Positions 24,568 through 32,583 of a stretch of DNA of 64,000 bases are shown in pieces (position 1 is the stretch's first letter; each line of letters opens with the position of its first letter). This DNA is from Candidatus Scalindua sp. Its GTDB lineage: Bacteria; Planctomycetota; Brocadiia; Brocadiales; Scalinduaceae. Both the position numbers and the translations under genes were made by a program. Under the pieces are notes generated by a model. The model did not search any database and was not told the DNA's origin. It saw nothing but the letters and a program-made list of their open reading frames with translations. The stretch covers positions 124,001 through 188,000 of the forward strand of contig JALDRB010000008.1 of NCBI GenBank assembly GCA_031316155.1, read 5' to 3'.

Positions 24568-24602
24568 GCCCGTTTAACTTAGCTTGGCGGCGGTTAACGG
24601 GC
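24568..24602 (-). terminator. GC-rich hairpin, terminator-like on the minus strand
   Basis: gcccgtttaac pairs with gttaacgggc. Read on the minus strand it is followed by seven T (aaaaaaa at 24561-24567 on the + strand), a rho-independent layout. No minus-strand gene ends here, so it may block antisense transcription or mark an end of replication. Confidence 0.5.
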
Positions 24603-24704
24603 GGCGGAAATGGAAAAATAAACGCAGAAGGGAAAATCTTATCCCCCTTATTTATTTTCCTTCTTAAAGTTTTTTTATTCTAGTTTAGCGAGGTGAATTT
24701 TTCA

Positions 24705-25472
24705 ATGAAAAAAAATGGCTGGATTCGGTTGTATCGCAAATCTATAGAAAACCCTTTGTTTCAGAAACCGTTTATTTGGCACTATTTTACATATTGCTTG
24801 CTGAAGGCATGTCACAGGGAAACACGTATCATTTGGAGCGCACATGAGGTGCTGCTTGAGAGAGGTGAGTTTATAACAGGCCGAAATATTGCCGCAAAGG
24901 AAACAGGCCTCAGCGAGCGAAATATCCGTACCGCACAGCGATATTGCATAAATTTAAAAATGATTGAAAAATCGACCAGCAAAACGACCAGCAAATATAC
25001 TGTCTTAAGGGTATGCAACTACGATGCTTACAACAGTGTAGACACTGAGGCCGACCAGCAAACTAGCCAGCAAGCGACCAGCAAGCGACCAGCAAGCGAC
25101 CACATACAAGAATGTAAAGAATATAAAGAAAATAAAAAAACTCTTGTTAAACAGAGTTTAACAAAAAAACCGCTTCCTCTTTCTCCTCTGCAAATTCTTT
25201 GGAATTCAGAGAGTGTGTCTTTGCCGAAAGTAAAATCAAATTCAAAACAACGGCAATCTAAAGAGTGCCGTCGTTTAAAGGAACGCTCTTTTGAAGATTG
25301 GAAAATTATTTTCCGCAGGATTAATGAGACTCCGTTTTTGTTCGGCGGGGGCGAGAGTGGTTGGAAAGCTACATACGATTGGATTATGAAAAATGAAATC
25401 CACTCTACCAGGGTTCTTGAAAGCGCTTACGGGGAACCGGTTGGAAAGAAAGTTAAGAAGTTGGTTATTTAA
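24705..25472 (+). CDS. phage-type replication initiator (O/DnaD-like)
   Basis: 255 residues from ATG 24705 (ribosome site gaggtg, 9-base spacing). The N-terminal half GWIRLYRKSIENPLFQ, LLERGEFITGRNIAAKETGL and SERNIRTAQRYCINLKMIEK is the winged-helix of phage replication proteins that begin W-I-K-L-x-R. A low-complexity linker with short repeats (DQQTSQQATSKRPASD) joins a C-terminal part ending DWKIIFRRINETPFLFGGGE and SGWKATYDWIMKNE, which in phage proteins contacts the helicase. The linker's repeats (gaccagcaa) may serve as DNA binding sites (origin inside gene, as in lambda O). Followed 16 bases later by the primase-helicase. Confidence 0.75.
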   Translation: MKKNGWIRLYRKSIENPLFQKPFIWHYFTYCLLKACHRETRIIWSAHEVLLERGEFITGRNIAAKETGLSERNIRTAQRYCINLKMIEKSTSKTTSKYTVLRVCNYDAYNSVDTEADQQTSQQATSKRPASDHIQECKEYKENKKTLVKQSLTKKPLPLSPLQILWNSESVSLPKVKSNSKQRQSKECRRLKERSFEDWKIIFRRINETPFLFGGGESGWKATYDWIMKNEIHSTRVLESAYGEPVGKKVKKLVI

Positions 25473-25488
25473 GGGTGAGGTTTAAAGC

Positions 25489-27141
25489 ATGAATGAAAGA
25501 ACGGTTTGTCCTAAATGCAGCCATACAAGAAAAAAAAGCTTTGAAAAAACTAGATCGGTTTCCGGCAATTTATATCATTGCTTTCATTGCGGCGACAGTG
25601 GAATTGTCGGCGTTGACGGAAAGGATATCCCGTCAGGCACAAAAGGAAAGCCGAGGATTGCGCCGTTAGATCCGGCGGAAAAACTCAAAGGACTTTTACC
25701 AGCGAATGTTTTAGAGTTTTTTTCCGGACGGGGAATCTCCAGTAATACCTTGAGACGGAACAAGATTGAATTCGAGGACGGTTTTATCAAGTTTCCGTAT
25801 TTCTGGAAAGGGGAGCTTGTCAATATTAAGTACAGGTCTTTAGATAAGAAATTCAAGCAGGAGAAAGACAGAGACAGGGTCTTTTTTGGACTTGATGATA
25901 TCGGGGAACAGAAAGAAATAATCATAACCGAGGGGGAGATTGACAAACTAAGCTTGAACGAAGTCGGTTATTTGAATTGCGTAAGTGTACCGGACGGGGC
26001 TCCGACTCCGAACACAAAAACATATACCAGCAAATTTGATTTTGTTGATAACTGCATTGACATCTTTAAACAGGCGGGAAAAATTATTATTGCAGTTGAC
26101 AATGATTCCCCGGGTATGACTCTCCAACGTGAGCTTATCAGGCGGCTAGATCCAGTCAAGTGTTGGGTTGTCGAATGGCCGGAAGGGTGCAAGGATGCAA
26201 ATGACGTTTTATGCAAGCTTGGAAAGGCTCATTTGGTCGAGGTAATCGAATCCGCTGAGCTTGTCCCGATTAAGGGCGTACATTCGACAGCGGACTTTTG
26301 GAGGGAAATTTCTAACGAGTACGAAAATGGCGGCATCAAAAGGGGCGTTTCAACAGGCCTCAATAACGTGGACGAATACTACACGGTGAAAGAGGGGCAA
26401 GTCACGATTGTTACCGGAATCCCATCCCATGGCAAAAGCACGTTTTTGACAACTATATTGATCAACATTGCGAGGTTTCAGGGTTGGCATTTTGCCATAT
26501 TTTCCCCGGAGAATAACCCGATTGGGCATTATGCGTCAAGAATGGCTGCTACCTATATCGGGAAACCGTTTAACAAAGGGGAGCGTGAGCGAATGACTCC
26601 GTCGGAAGTCAATGAGGCGGTTTTCTGGTTAGATTCTCACTTCAAGTTTCTACTGGCCGGAGACGAAACCCTGTTCAGGTTGGATGATATTCTCCGGTTG
26701 TCCAAAATTTGCGTTCAGAGGTACGGCATTAAGGGCTTGGTCATTGATCCGTGGAATGAGATCGACCACACAAGGCCGGGAAACTTGACAGAGACCGAAC
26801 ATATCTCGCAAAGCTTAACCCGAATCCGTACTTTTGCCAGAATTTATGACGTTCACATTTGGATTGTGGCTCACCCTATGAAGCTTCAAAAGGATAAATC
26901 CGCAAGTAAATATCCAGTTCCAACGGCGTATGACATCAGTGGGTCAGCCCACTGGAGAAACAAGGCGGACAATATTTTTTGTGTGCATCGGGACGAGATG
27001 GACGAATCCCGATTGGTTGATATTCATGTTCAAAAAATAAGGTTCCGAGAAGTTGGACAGCCGGGTGTTGTTGAATTGAGGTTCGATGTTGCTACAGGAA
27101 GGTATTTTGATGTTAGTACATCGGAAAAACTCATAGAGTGA
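25489..27141 (+). CDS. primase-helicase (T7 gp4/Twinkle-like)
   Basis: 550 residues. An N-terminal zinc ribbon CPKCSHTRKKSFEKT ... CFHCGDSG opens the protein. A TOPRIM domain follows: IIITEGEIDKLSLNEVG with the catalytic Glu, and IIIAVDNDSPG with D-x-D. The RecA-like helicase has Walker A GIPSHGKST near residue 315, Walker B GLVIDPWNEIDH and the sensor IWIVAHPMKLQKD. This is a complete bifunctional replication protein that loads itself and primes lagging-strand synthesis. Satellites and phages use such enzymes for autonomous replication after induction. Two signals suggest real function: no disruption and a ribosome site (gtgaggttt). Confidence 0.9.
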   Translation: MNERTVCPKCSHTRKKSFEKTRSVSGNLYHCFHCGDSGIVGVDGKDIPSGTKGKPRIAPLDPAEKLKGLLPANVLEFFSGRGISSNTLRRNKIEFEDGFIKFPYFWKGELVNIKYRSLDKKFKQEKDRDRVFFGLDDIGEQKEIIITEGEIDKLSLNEVGYLNCVSVPDGAPTPNTKTYTSKFDFVDNCIDIFKQAGKIIIAVDNDSPGMTLQRELIRRLDPVKCWVVEWPEGCKDANDVLCKLGKAHLVEVIESAELVPIKGVHSTADFWREISNEYENGGIKRGVSTGLNNVDEYYTVKEGQVTIVTGIPSHGKSTFLTTILINIARFQGWHFAIFSPENNPIGHYASRMAATYIGKPFNKGERERMTPSEVNEAVFWLDSHFKFLLAGDETLFRLDDILRLSKICVQRYGIKGLVIDPWNEIDHTRPGNLTETEHISQSLTRIRTFARIYDVHIWIVAHPMKLQKDKSASKYPVPTAYDISGSAHWRNKADNIFCVHRDEMDESRLVDIHVQKIRFREVGQPGVVELRFDVATGRYFDVSTSEKLIE

Positions 27142-27573
27142 TTTTAAATATTGAACTGCTTCGGCATGTTCTTGGAAATGTTTTTCTTTCTGTACTGCAT
27201 ACAGGGGCAGCCTTCAGGAAGTAACGCAAAACGGTTTTGACGTACTCAGGCATGGCAAAGGGCTTCGAGGGCTAAAATCGAAAGCAATCACTATTTCATG
27301 ATGCTGGAGACATGAGAAAAAACGGCTAGTGGGTTTGCCATACCAAGAGACGTTGAAAGGGTTTTTTTGATTTACCTTTGTTCTAGGGGCTTATTTTGAA
27401 GGGCTTGTAAAATGTTGAAATTTTAAACAAAAGACCGGAAATGCAAAACCGGAAAAGCTTTTTTGCAAAACTTTCCCGGCCGCAAACAACAATTTTAACA
27501 GGTGGCTTTTTATATCCTGAATAGGTGGGATTGTCAACAGGATAAAAGCGGCGAAAAAAAGGGGCAATGAGTC
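27142..27573. other. 430-bp intergenic region between the two helicase genes
   Basis: No gene. Contains a GC-rich inverted structure near 27431-27483 (ccggaaaagctttttt ... gcaaaactttcccgg) that could be a terminator for the replication operon. It may also carry the origin; no iterons were seen. Confidence 0.45.
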
Positions 27574-28977
27574 ATGAAAAAAATTGAGATTGAAATAACA
27601 AACACGTTACGAATTTCCGGGCAGTTACCGGAAAGGGTATTACACAAGCTTCGGGAAAGACTAATTTTCCAAAATCCGGCTTACGAACAGGCTGAGAAAT
27701 TTGGCCGCAGTGTTTATGGTATCCCGGAAAAGTTAAGTTTCATCCACACGGCGAATGGTGCAATCATTTTGCCGAGGGGATTTATTTCACAGTTGAAAAC
27801 AATCCTTGATTACAATCGGGTTGAGTACGGCATAAAAAACAGGTTAAGGCGTTTGCCTTCGGTTGATTTTCTCTTCCGGGGCAAGCTTTATCCGTATCAG
27901 GAAAGAGCGGTTTCCGAGATGTTAAAAAAGAACTTCGGGACTTTGAGTTGTCCGACGGGCGGCGGTAAGACTATCATGGCCTTGAAGCTTATTGCCGAGA
28001 GAAAACAGCCAGCCTTGATTGTTTGTCACAGTAAAGAATTAATGTTCCAGTGGCGAGATCGAATCACGCAGTTTTTAGGCATTCCTCTTGGGGAAGTTGG
28101 CTTGGTCGGCGACGGCAACCGATTTGACGAAACAAAGCTTATTCATGTTGGGATTGTGAACAGCCTTCGGAAATGTGCGGACACGGTAAAGAATTTTATC
28201 GGGCATCTTATCGTTGATGAGACTCACAGAGTGCCCGGCTCAACGTTTTCAGAGGTTGTCTCAAAGTTCGACTCCGCTTTTATGTTGGGGCTTAGTGCGA
28301 CTTGTTTCAGGCGAGACGGATTGACTAAGCTGATCTTTTTTTTCATCGGCGACCGAAGGCACACAATTGACACGGGCGAACTTCAGACAAAACGTTTTAT
28401 CTTGAGACCAGAACTCCGGGTCCGGGAAACTTTCTTCGAGTACGATTATCAGGATGATTACCCGGCTATGTTGTCAGCGTTGATTGAGGATAAAGAGAGG
28501 AACGAACTCATTGTAAATGAAGTTGTGAGGCATTCTAGAAATTGCCAAGGTGTATCGTTAGTCATTTCCGACCGGAAAAAACATTGTTTTGAACTTTTTC
28601 AAGCTTTACAGGATCAGGGGCTTGAGGTACGTCTTTTGATTGGATCTTCGCCAAGCGATGAACGGCGGGAGATTGTAAAGGAAATCGCAGCAGGCGGGAT
28701 TGATGCAGTTGTGGCAACCAGTTCTTTGATCTCCGAGGGCTTCGACTCAAGCAGATTAGCTTCGCTTCATTTGGCGGTGCCAGTGGCCTTTTCCGGGCGG
28801 CTCTTGCAAGTTGTCGGACGAATCGTCAGGACGAGTGACGGCAAGCGGACAGCGACAATTTTCGATTACTTTGATTGCCGGGTGGGCGTATTGTCAGCGA
28901 GTTTCAATAAACGTTGTAGAGTTTACCGGGGCTTAGGTATTAGCTGCAATGTGCAGACGGCTTTTGCGGCAGCGTAA
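27574..28977 (+). CDS. SF2 DEAD/DEAH-type helicase (UvsW/XPB-like)
   Basis: 467 residues. After ~100 unrecognised residues come YPYQERAVSEML and CPTGGGKTIMALKLI (Walker A), LIVDETHRVPG (DExH box as DETH), LGLSATCFRRDG (motif III SAT) and, in the second RecA fold, SLISEGFDSSRL, then QVVGRIVRT with the arginine finger. The layout matches phage T4 UvsW and related helicases that remodel recombination and replication forks. Encoded in its own transcription unit after a 430-bp gap; good codon structure throughout. Confidence 0.85.
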   Translation: MKKIEIEITNTLRISGQLPERVLHKLRERLIFQNPAYEQAEKFGRSVYGIPEKLSFIHTANGAIILPRGFISQLKTILDYNRVEYGIKNRLRRLPSVDFLFRGKLYPYQERAVSEMLKKNFGTLSCPTGGGKTIMALKLIAERKQPALIVCHSKELMFQWRDRITQFLGIPLGEVGLVGDGNRFDETKLIHVGIVNSLRKCADTVKNFIGHLIVDETHRVPGSTFSEVVSKFDSAFMLGLSATCFRRDGLTKLIFFFIGDRRHTIDTGELQTKRFILRPELRVRETFFEYDYQDDYPAMLSALIEDKERNELIVNEVVRHSRNCQGVSLVISDRKKHCFELFQALQDQGLEVRLLIGSSPSDERREIVKEIAAGGIDAVVATSSLISEGFDSSRLASLHLAVPVAFSGRLLQVVGRIVRTSDGKRTATIFDYFDCRVGVLSASFNKRCRVYRGLGISCNVQTAFAAA

Positions 28978-29019
28978 ATTTTATTTTAATAGGGTGTTTT
29001 TTTTGAAAGGGGTTTGATT

Positions 29020-29643
29020 ATGGGTGTTGCGACAAAAGAAGCGAAGGAAATTAAAAACAGAAAAGTTGAGAGCGAGAAAATCGAAATTGTGAATGGTATC
29101 GACAAGCGGCATATCGACCATTACCGGGTAATCGAGAAAGCAGAAGCGAAAGAAAAAGAGAATCACGAAAGTTTACTTTCAAAGTTGTCCGATTCTGAAA
29201 AGGATCTTGAAGAGGCAAGGAAGGCTTTGCAATTGTGCCAAGAGGCTCAACTATCAAAGGATCTGACAACTATCGATGACATTCAGCGATGCAGGAACGC
29301 AACAGAAAAAGCAGCCGCACGGGTGAGGGATTTTCAGACCATTACTCAGAACTTGAAAACGGTTTTGCATAACTCAGGGGCGACACTAACGAAACTTTCC
29401 ATGGAAAAAACAGGAATTCAACAGCGATTATACAGCCTCAAAAAAGACGAGATCTTGAAAGAAATTCACAAGAAAATTGGTGATTTAGGCTTGAAATATT
29501 TAATCTGTTTGACTTCTTGTTCCCCCGGAATTCAACCAAACGGTTTGGCTTTGTTTCCGGCCGGGACAATGGAAAAGCTGAGAGGCGAGAGTTTTGGCGA
29601 AATGAGGAAAAAACTTTTTCAGGACATATTAGACGGTAAATAA
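29020..29643 (+). CDS. coiled-coil protein of the satellite, unknown function
   Basis: 207 residues from ATG 29020 (ribosome site gaaagggg). Residues ~5-135 are strongly charged and helical (EKAEAKEKENHESLLSKLSD, KDLEEARKALQLCQEA), predicting a long coiled coil; the C-terminal ~70 residues (KYLICLTSCSPGIQPNGLAL, FPAGTMEKLRGE) may be globular. Position between the helicase and packaging genes suggests a scaffold, packaging or interference role, but nothing identifies it. Confidence 0.65.
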   Translation: MGVATKEAKEIKNRKVESEKIEIVNGIDKRHIDHYRVIEKAEAKEKENHESLLSKLSDSEKDLEEARKALQLCQEAQLSKDLTTIDDIQRCRNATEKAAARVRDFQTITQNLKTVLHNSGATLTKLSMEKTGIQQRLYSLKKDEILKEIHKKIGDLGLKYLICLTSCSPGIQPNGLALFPAGTMEKLRGESFGEMRKKLFQDILDGK

Positions 29644-29841
29644 TTTAATTTTCGGTGCTTCGGTATCTGGTGCGAACCCCAAAAGGTTATCATTGCCGCA
29701 TTGGGTGCCGGAGTGCTGATTGAAAATAAAGATTCTTGGGAATGATTTTAAATTCTTCCAGTGCCTTGGCTTTGGTGTTCCTTCTCCAAATGCTGCCATA
29801 GTACACCAAGGCTGAGGTGCTGACAATTAAAAAGGCGATGA
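29644..29841. other. structured non-coding stretch with two stacked inverted repeats
   Basis: agtgccttggctttggtgt pairs with acaccaaggctgaggtgct in the right half (29759-29819). A similar but weaker pairing (ggtgcttcggtatctggtg with gggtgccggagtgct) occupies the left half. This is either a small RNA, a cis-acting packaging or replication site, or a remnant of a decayed gene. Confidence 0.4.
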
Positions 29842-30063
29842 ATGACAATACTAAATTACGGTGATGAGAAAATCAAGGGGATTGTGCAGGCGATTGAAGA
29901 TGCTATATTCCAGACAATGGCAGCCGCAAAGCAGACCAGAGACAAGGCGCAAGCTGTCAGGCTTAGTAACATTCGGGTGAGACTCGAAGACAGCCTATCG
30001 AGGATTAGGGAGAGAGCTGGGACGAGTAGAAAGACAAGGCATTGTTGTAATCCAACGATGTAG
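29842..30063 (+). CDS. small helical protein, unknown
   Basis: 73 residues, ATG 29842, with a weak ribosome site (aaaggcg). Two helices are apparent: GDEKIKGIVQAIEDAIFQTM and AVRLSNIRVRLEDSLSRIRE. The composition is like small phage accessory proteins. No family recognised. The C-terminus (TRHCCNPTM) may be spurious. Confidence 0.45.
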   Translation: MTILNYGDEKIKGIVQAIEDAIFQTMAAAKQTRDKAQAVRLSNIRVRLEDSLSRIRERAGTSRKTRHCCNPTM

Positions 30064-30439
30064 AGGGCTGAGACTATGACAAAATATATCATACCATGAC
30101 AGACCGTAACACAATGCGGGGATGACAGGACTATGACAGACCATGACAGACACGGCGCAGCTTACGGCACGACGAACACGGCAGGGATGCACACGGCACG
30201 GCAGAACAAGCAGGCAGGCAGGCAGGGCGCAGAATAAAGACCGTAGGTACTTTGAGGGGTACCCCGGCCGAGGGTCGGAGATCCCCGCCCTTTTTGGCTA
30301 GTGAGACAGGTTTTTTCAAGCTATGGTTTCCTAAATAGCTGCTACGTAATGGCTTACAAAACCAGTAAAATGAGTATCCAGAGAAATTAAGAAACTTGCA
30401 CGAATTTTATATTTTTTTAAGATTTTTAAGGGGTCTCAA
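30064..30439. other. 376-bp gap holding iteron-like repeats and a GC-rich hairpin
   Basis: Five copies of atgaca, three of them extended to atgacagac, lie at 30075, 30095, 30122, 30132 and 30143. A run of gcag units (gcaggcaggcaggcag) is at ~30210. A GC-rich hairpin (ccccggccgagggtcggaga) is at ~30262. Repeated short sites of this kind could be an origin or a packaging site; no gene is present. Confidence 0.45.
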
Positions 30440-30880
30440 ATGCGAATATCTCAAATTGAATTAGCTAAAAAACTGAATGTCAGCCTTACAAGCTTGCAGC
30501 ATTGGCGTTATTTGGGTATGCCATTCCAGAAAACCAAAGAGGGGCGAATTTTCTTTAATCTCAAGAAGGTTGAATCTTGGCTTGCAGAGAAAGAAAAAAA
30601 GACTTCACATAATGAGGTTTTTAAGCGGGCGAGATTAGCGGTTCAAGTTTATCAGGGCAAAATTTTGGAGAAGAAGTATAACGAACGAAAGGCAGAAGTT
30701 GTCAAAGCGGACGACGTTCAGAAAGCAGAGCAGGACTTTAAAACGAAGCTTAAAACCAGTTTGCGGAAAATTCCAGAAGCGATAAAGGAAGCTTTCGAGG
30801 CCAAGGGCATAAAAGCGGATCTTTCACAGGTTGAAAAAATTATTTCCCGTGAAATCGAGGAAGTTTTACAAGATGTATAA
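30440..30880 (+). CDS. terminase small subunit-like (Nu1-type) protein
   Basis: 146 residues, ATG preceded by aaggggtc. The N-terminal 55 residues (ISQIELAKKLNVSLTSLQHW, RYLGMPFQKTKEGRIFFNL, then VESWLAEKEKK) are the winged helix of Nu1/TerS proteins, which bind the packaging site of the genome. The rest is a long helix rich in charge (RARLAVQVYQGKILEKKYNE), also as in Nu1 where it contacts the large subunit. No large terminase gene exists in the element. In phage satellites a private small terminase redirects the helper phage's large subunit to satellite DNA. The stop lies 34 bases before the protease gene. Confidence 0.7.
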   Translation: MRISQIELAKKLNVSLTSLQHWRYLGMPFQKTKEGRIFFNLKKVESWLAEKEKKTSHNEVFKRARLAVQVYQGKILEKKYNERKAEVVKADDVQKAEQDFKTKLKTSLRKIPEAIKEAFEAKGIKADLSQVEKIISREIEEVLQDV

Positions 30881-30914
30881 TTTTATAATTTTGGTTTTTT
30901 TAAGGGGGGATATC

Positions 30915-32360
30915 ATGAAACAAAAATCTTACAGTGTCCAGCGGTTGCCTTACCTTTGGTCAATTTTGCCGCAAGAGCTGAACCGGATCAGGGCTTCAAT
31001 TCACGAGCTTGACGAGGAAAAAGCAAAAGTATTTTTTGAAGATCCGGACACGGCAAAAAGCAAAAAAAGCTTTTACATGCAAGACAATATTGCCATTCTG
31101 AACATCGAAGGCGTTATCCAGCCAAAAGCGGACTTGTGGTCTTGGCTTTTCGGCGGAACGACTCTTGACGTTTTAACAAAAGATTTCAAAAGCTTGATTG
31201 CAAACGACGACGTTCAAGCGATTATTCTTGATATTGACTCTCCGGGCGGCGTCGTAAGTTGTATTCAGGAATTCGCAAATCTTGTTTATGAGTCACGAAG
31301 CAAAAAACCGATTTTTGCAGTTTCGTCCACAATGGCGACAAGCGCAGCTTGTTGGATAGCATCGGCAGCCGAAAAAGTTTTTATCACGGGCGAGGCCGTT
31401 ATGACTGGCAGCATCGGCGTTGTGGTTTCTCACGTCGACATATCTGAGCTTGAAAAAAAGCTTGGGATCCGAACTACGGAAATCACGGCGGGGAAGAAAA
31501 AAAGGATTGTATCTTCATATGAACCGTTAACACCTGAAGGCCGGGAAGAGCTTCAAAAGCAGGTGGATCATGTTTACGGGGCGTTTACCGGAGACATTGC
31601 AAAATTTAGAAATGTTCCGGTTGAAACTGTAGTCAGTGACATGGCAGACGGTCAAGTTTTCTTGGGTAGTCAGGGAGTGAAAGCGGGGCTTGTGGATGCC
31701 CTGAAAACCAGCGAGGGCATACTTGCAGAAATCGGAGAAGCGGCAAGGATTCGGGGCATTGACAGTATATCGTTTCCCGGATACGAAGCTTTAATTAGTG
31801 CAGCAAAAGCGGACGGGATTAGCACGGCTGAAACGGTGGCGGTCAAGATCCTGTCAGCTATCAGGGAGAAACGGCAGGCGGAAAAGATTTTACCTTTTAA
31901 GGGGAGCACGGGCACGGGAACGGCGACCGTTGAAAATTTGCCGAAAACAAAATCTTTTAAAAAGGGGGATATTATGAACAAGAGCGATAGTTGTGCAATT
32001 GAAGCGGAGGAAAAATCTTTGGAAGAAGTTTGGTCGACTTCGGAAAGCACACGGGCGGAGTTTCGAAACGACAAGGAAAGCTTTTTGGCCTATCACAAAT
32101 ATCGTGAGAACGTCGGGAACCGTCTATCTGGGACTTTGAAGACGGACGAAAGCTATGAGGCTAACGGCGAGAACCTGCAAGAAGGCTCTTTGAAAACCAA
32201 GTGGGAAGCGTCAGAAGAAACACGGGAGGAATTCAAAGGCAATTTTGAATCATTCAAGGCGTATGAGGAAAACGTCATAAAAGGTAATGTTAGAATTTTT
32301 AATCCGAGAACGGAAGCAGTACGGGGGACCAGAGAAACTACCAGCGAGCGGGAAAGATAA
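30915..32360 (+). CDS. S49-family peptidase, lambda gpC-like capsid protease with C-terminal scaffold-like region
   Basis: 481 residues from ATG 30915 (ribosome site aagggggg); the longer frame to 30831 overlaps terS and lacks a ribosome site. The S49 core contains IAILNIEGVI near 75, ILDIDSPGG near 120, the nucleophile region STMATSAACWIASAA near 155 and the Lys region TEITAGKKKRI near 195. This is the fold of SppA and of phage prohead protease gpC. The last ~128 residues carry two copies of an E-x-TR-x-EF...ESF-x-AY unit and can be started independently at 31974. In lambda, gpC overlaps the Nu3 scaffold in the same frame. No capsid gene is present, so it may act on a helper phage's capsid. 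Confidence 0.75.
   Translation: MKQKSYSVQRLPYLWSILPQELNRIRASIHELDEEKAKVFFEDPDTAKSKKSFYMQDNIAILNIEGVIQPKADLWSWLFGGTTLDVLTKDFKSLIANDDVQAIILDIDSPGGVVSCIQEFANLVYESRSKKPIFAVSSTMATSAACWIASAAEKVFITGEAVMTGSIGVVVSHVDISELEKKLGIRTTEITAGKKKRIVSSYEPLTPEGREELQKQVDHVYGAFTGDIAKFRNVPVETVVSDMADGQVFLGSQGVKAGLVDALKTSEGILAEIGEAARIRGIDSISFPGYEALISAAKADGISTAETVAVKILSAIREKRQAEKILPFKGSTGTGTATVENLPKTKSFKKGDIMNKSDSCAIEAEEKSLEEVWSTSESTRAEFRNDKESFLAYHKYRENVGNRLSGTLKTDESYEANGENLQEGSLKTKWEASEETREEFKGNFESFKAYEENVIKGNVRIFNPRTEAVRGTRETTSERER
31974..32360 (+). CDS. nested in-frame ORF: candidate scaffold protein (Nu3-like)
   Basis: ATG 31974 is in frame with the S49 gene and has its own strong ribosome site (aaaagggggatatt), almost identical to the one at the start of the full-length gene (aaggggggatatc). 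The product of 128 residues contains the tandem unit ESTRAEFRNDKESFLAY and EETREEFKGNFESFKAY. An internal start inside an S49-type capsid protease gene is exactly the lambda C/Nu3 arrangement, where the short product is the capsid scaffold. Sequence similarity to Nu3 is not claimed; the argument is architecture. Confidence 0.55.
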   Translation: MNKSDSCAIEAEEKSLEEVWSTSESTRAEFRNDKESFLAYHKYRENVGNRLSGTLKTDESYEANGENLQEGSLKTKWEASEETREEFKGNFESFKAYEENVIKGNVRIFNPRTEAVRGTRETTSERER

Positions 32361-32399
32361 AAGGCTATAAAGCGGAAAAGATAACAGGTGTTTAAAGTA

Positions 32400-32460
32400 A
32401 AAAACTAGGCCGCAAGAAAAAAATTCACGGGAATGATTAAATTCTTGCAGCCTTGTTCAT
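32400..32460. other. hairpin between protease and integrase genes
   Basis: ggccgcaagaa pairs with ttcttgcagcc (about 32408-32454). No T-run follows, so it may be a factor-dependent terminator or a regulatory site separating the packaging genes from the integrase. Confidence 0.4.
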
Positions 32461-32583
32461 ATCAAGTCAGACTGAATATATCGAAAAGCAAAAAAAATGC
32501 AAGCGGTAAAGCGTAAATTAAATTTCTTTGAAAATACGGACTTGATAGGGTATCTTCTTCAGCAAAACGAGGGGGACGTTATC

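Noticed and set aside
27240..27265. catggcaaagggcttc shared with the integrase gene at 33481
   Set aside because: Only 16 bases match and the surrounding sequence does not; taken as chance similarity.
30072..30151. Short repeats considered as a CRISPR array
   Set aside because: Units are only 6-9 bases and irregularly spaced; no cas genes are present. Better seen as iterons or a packaging site.
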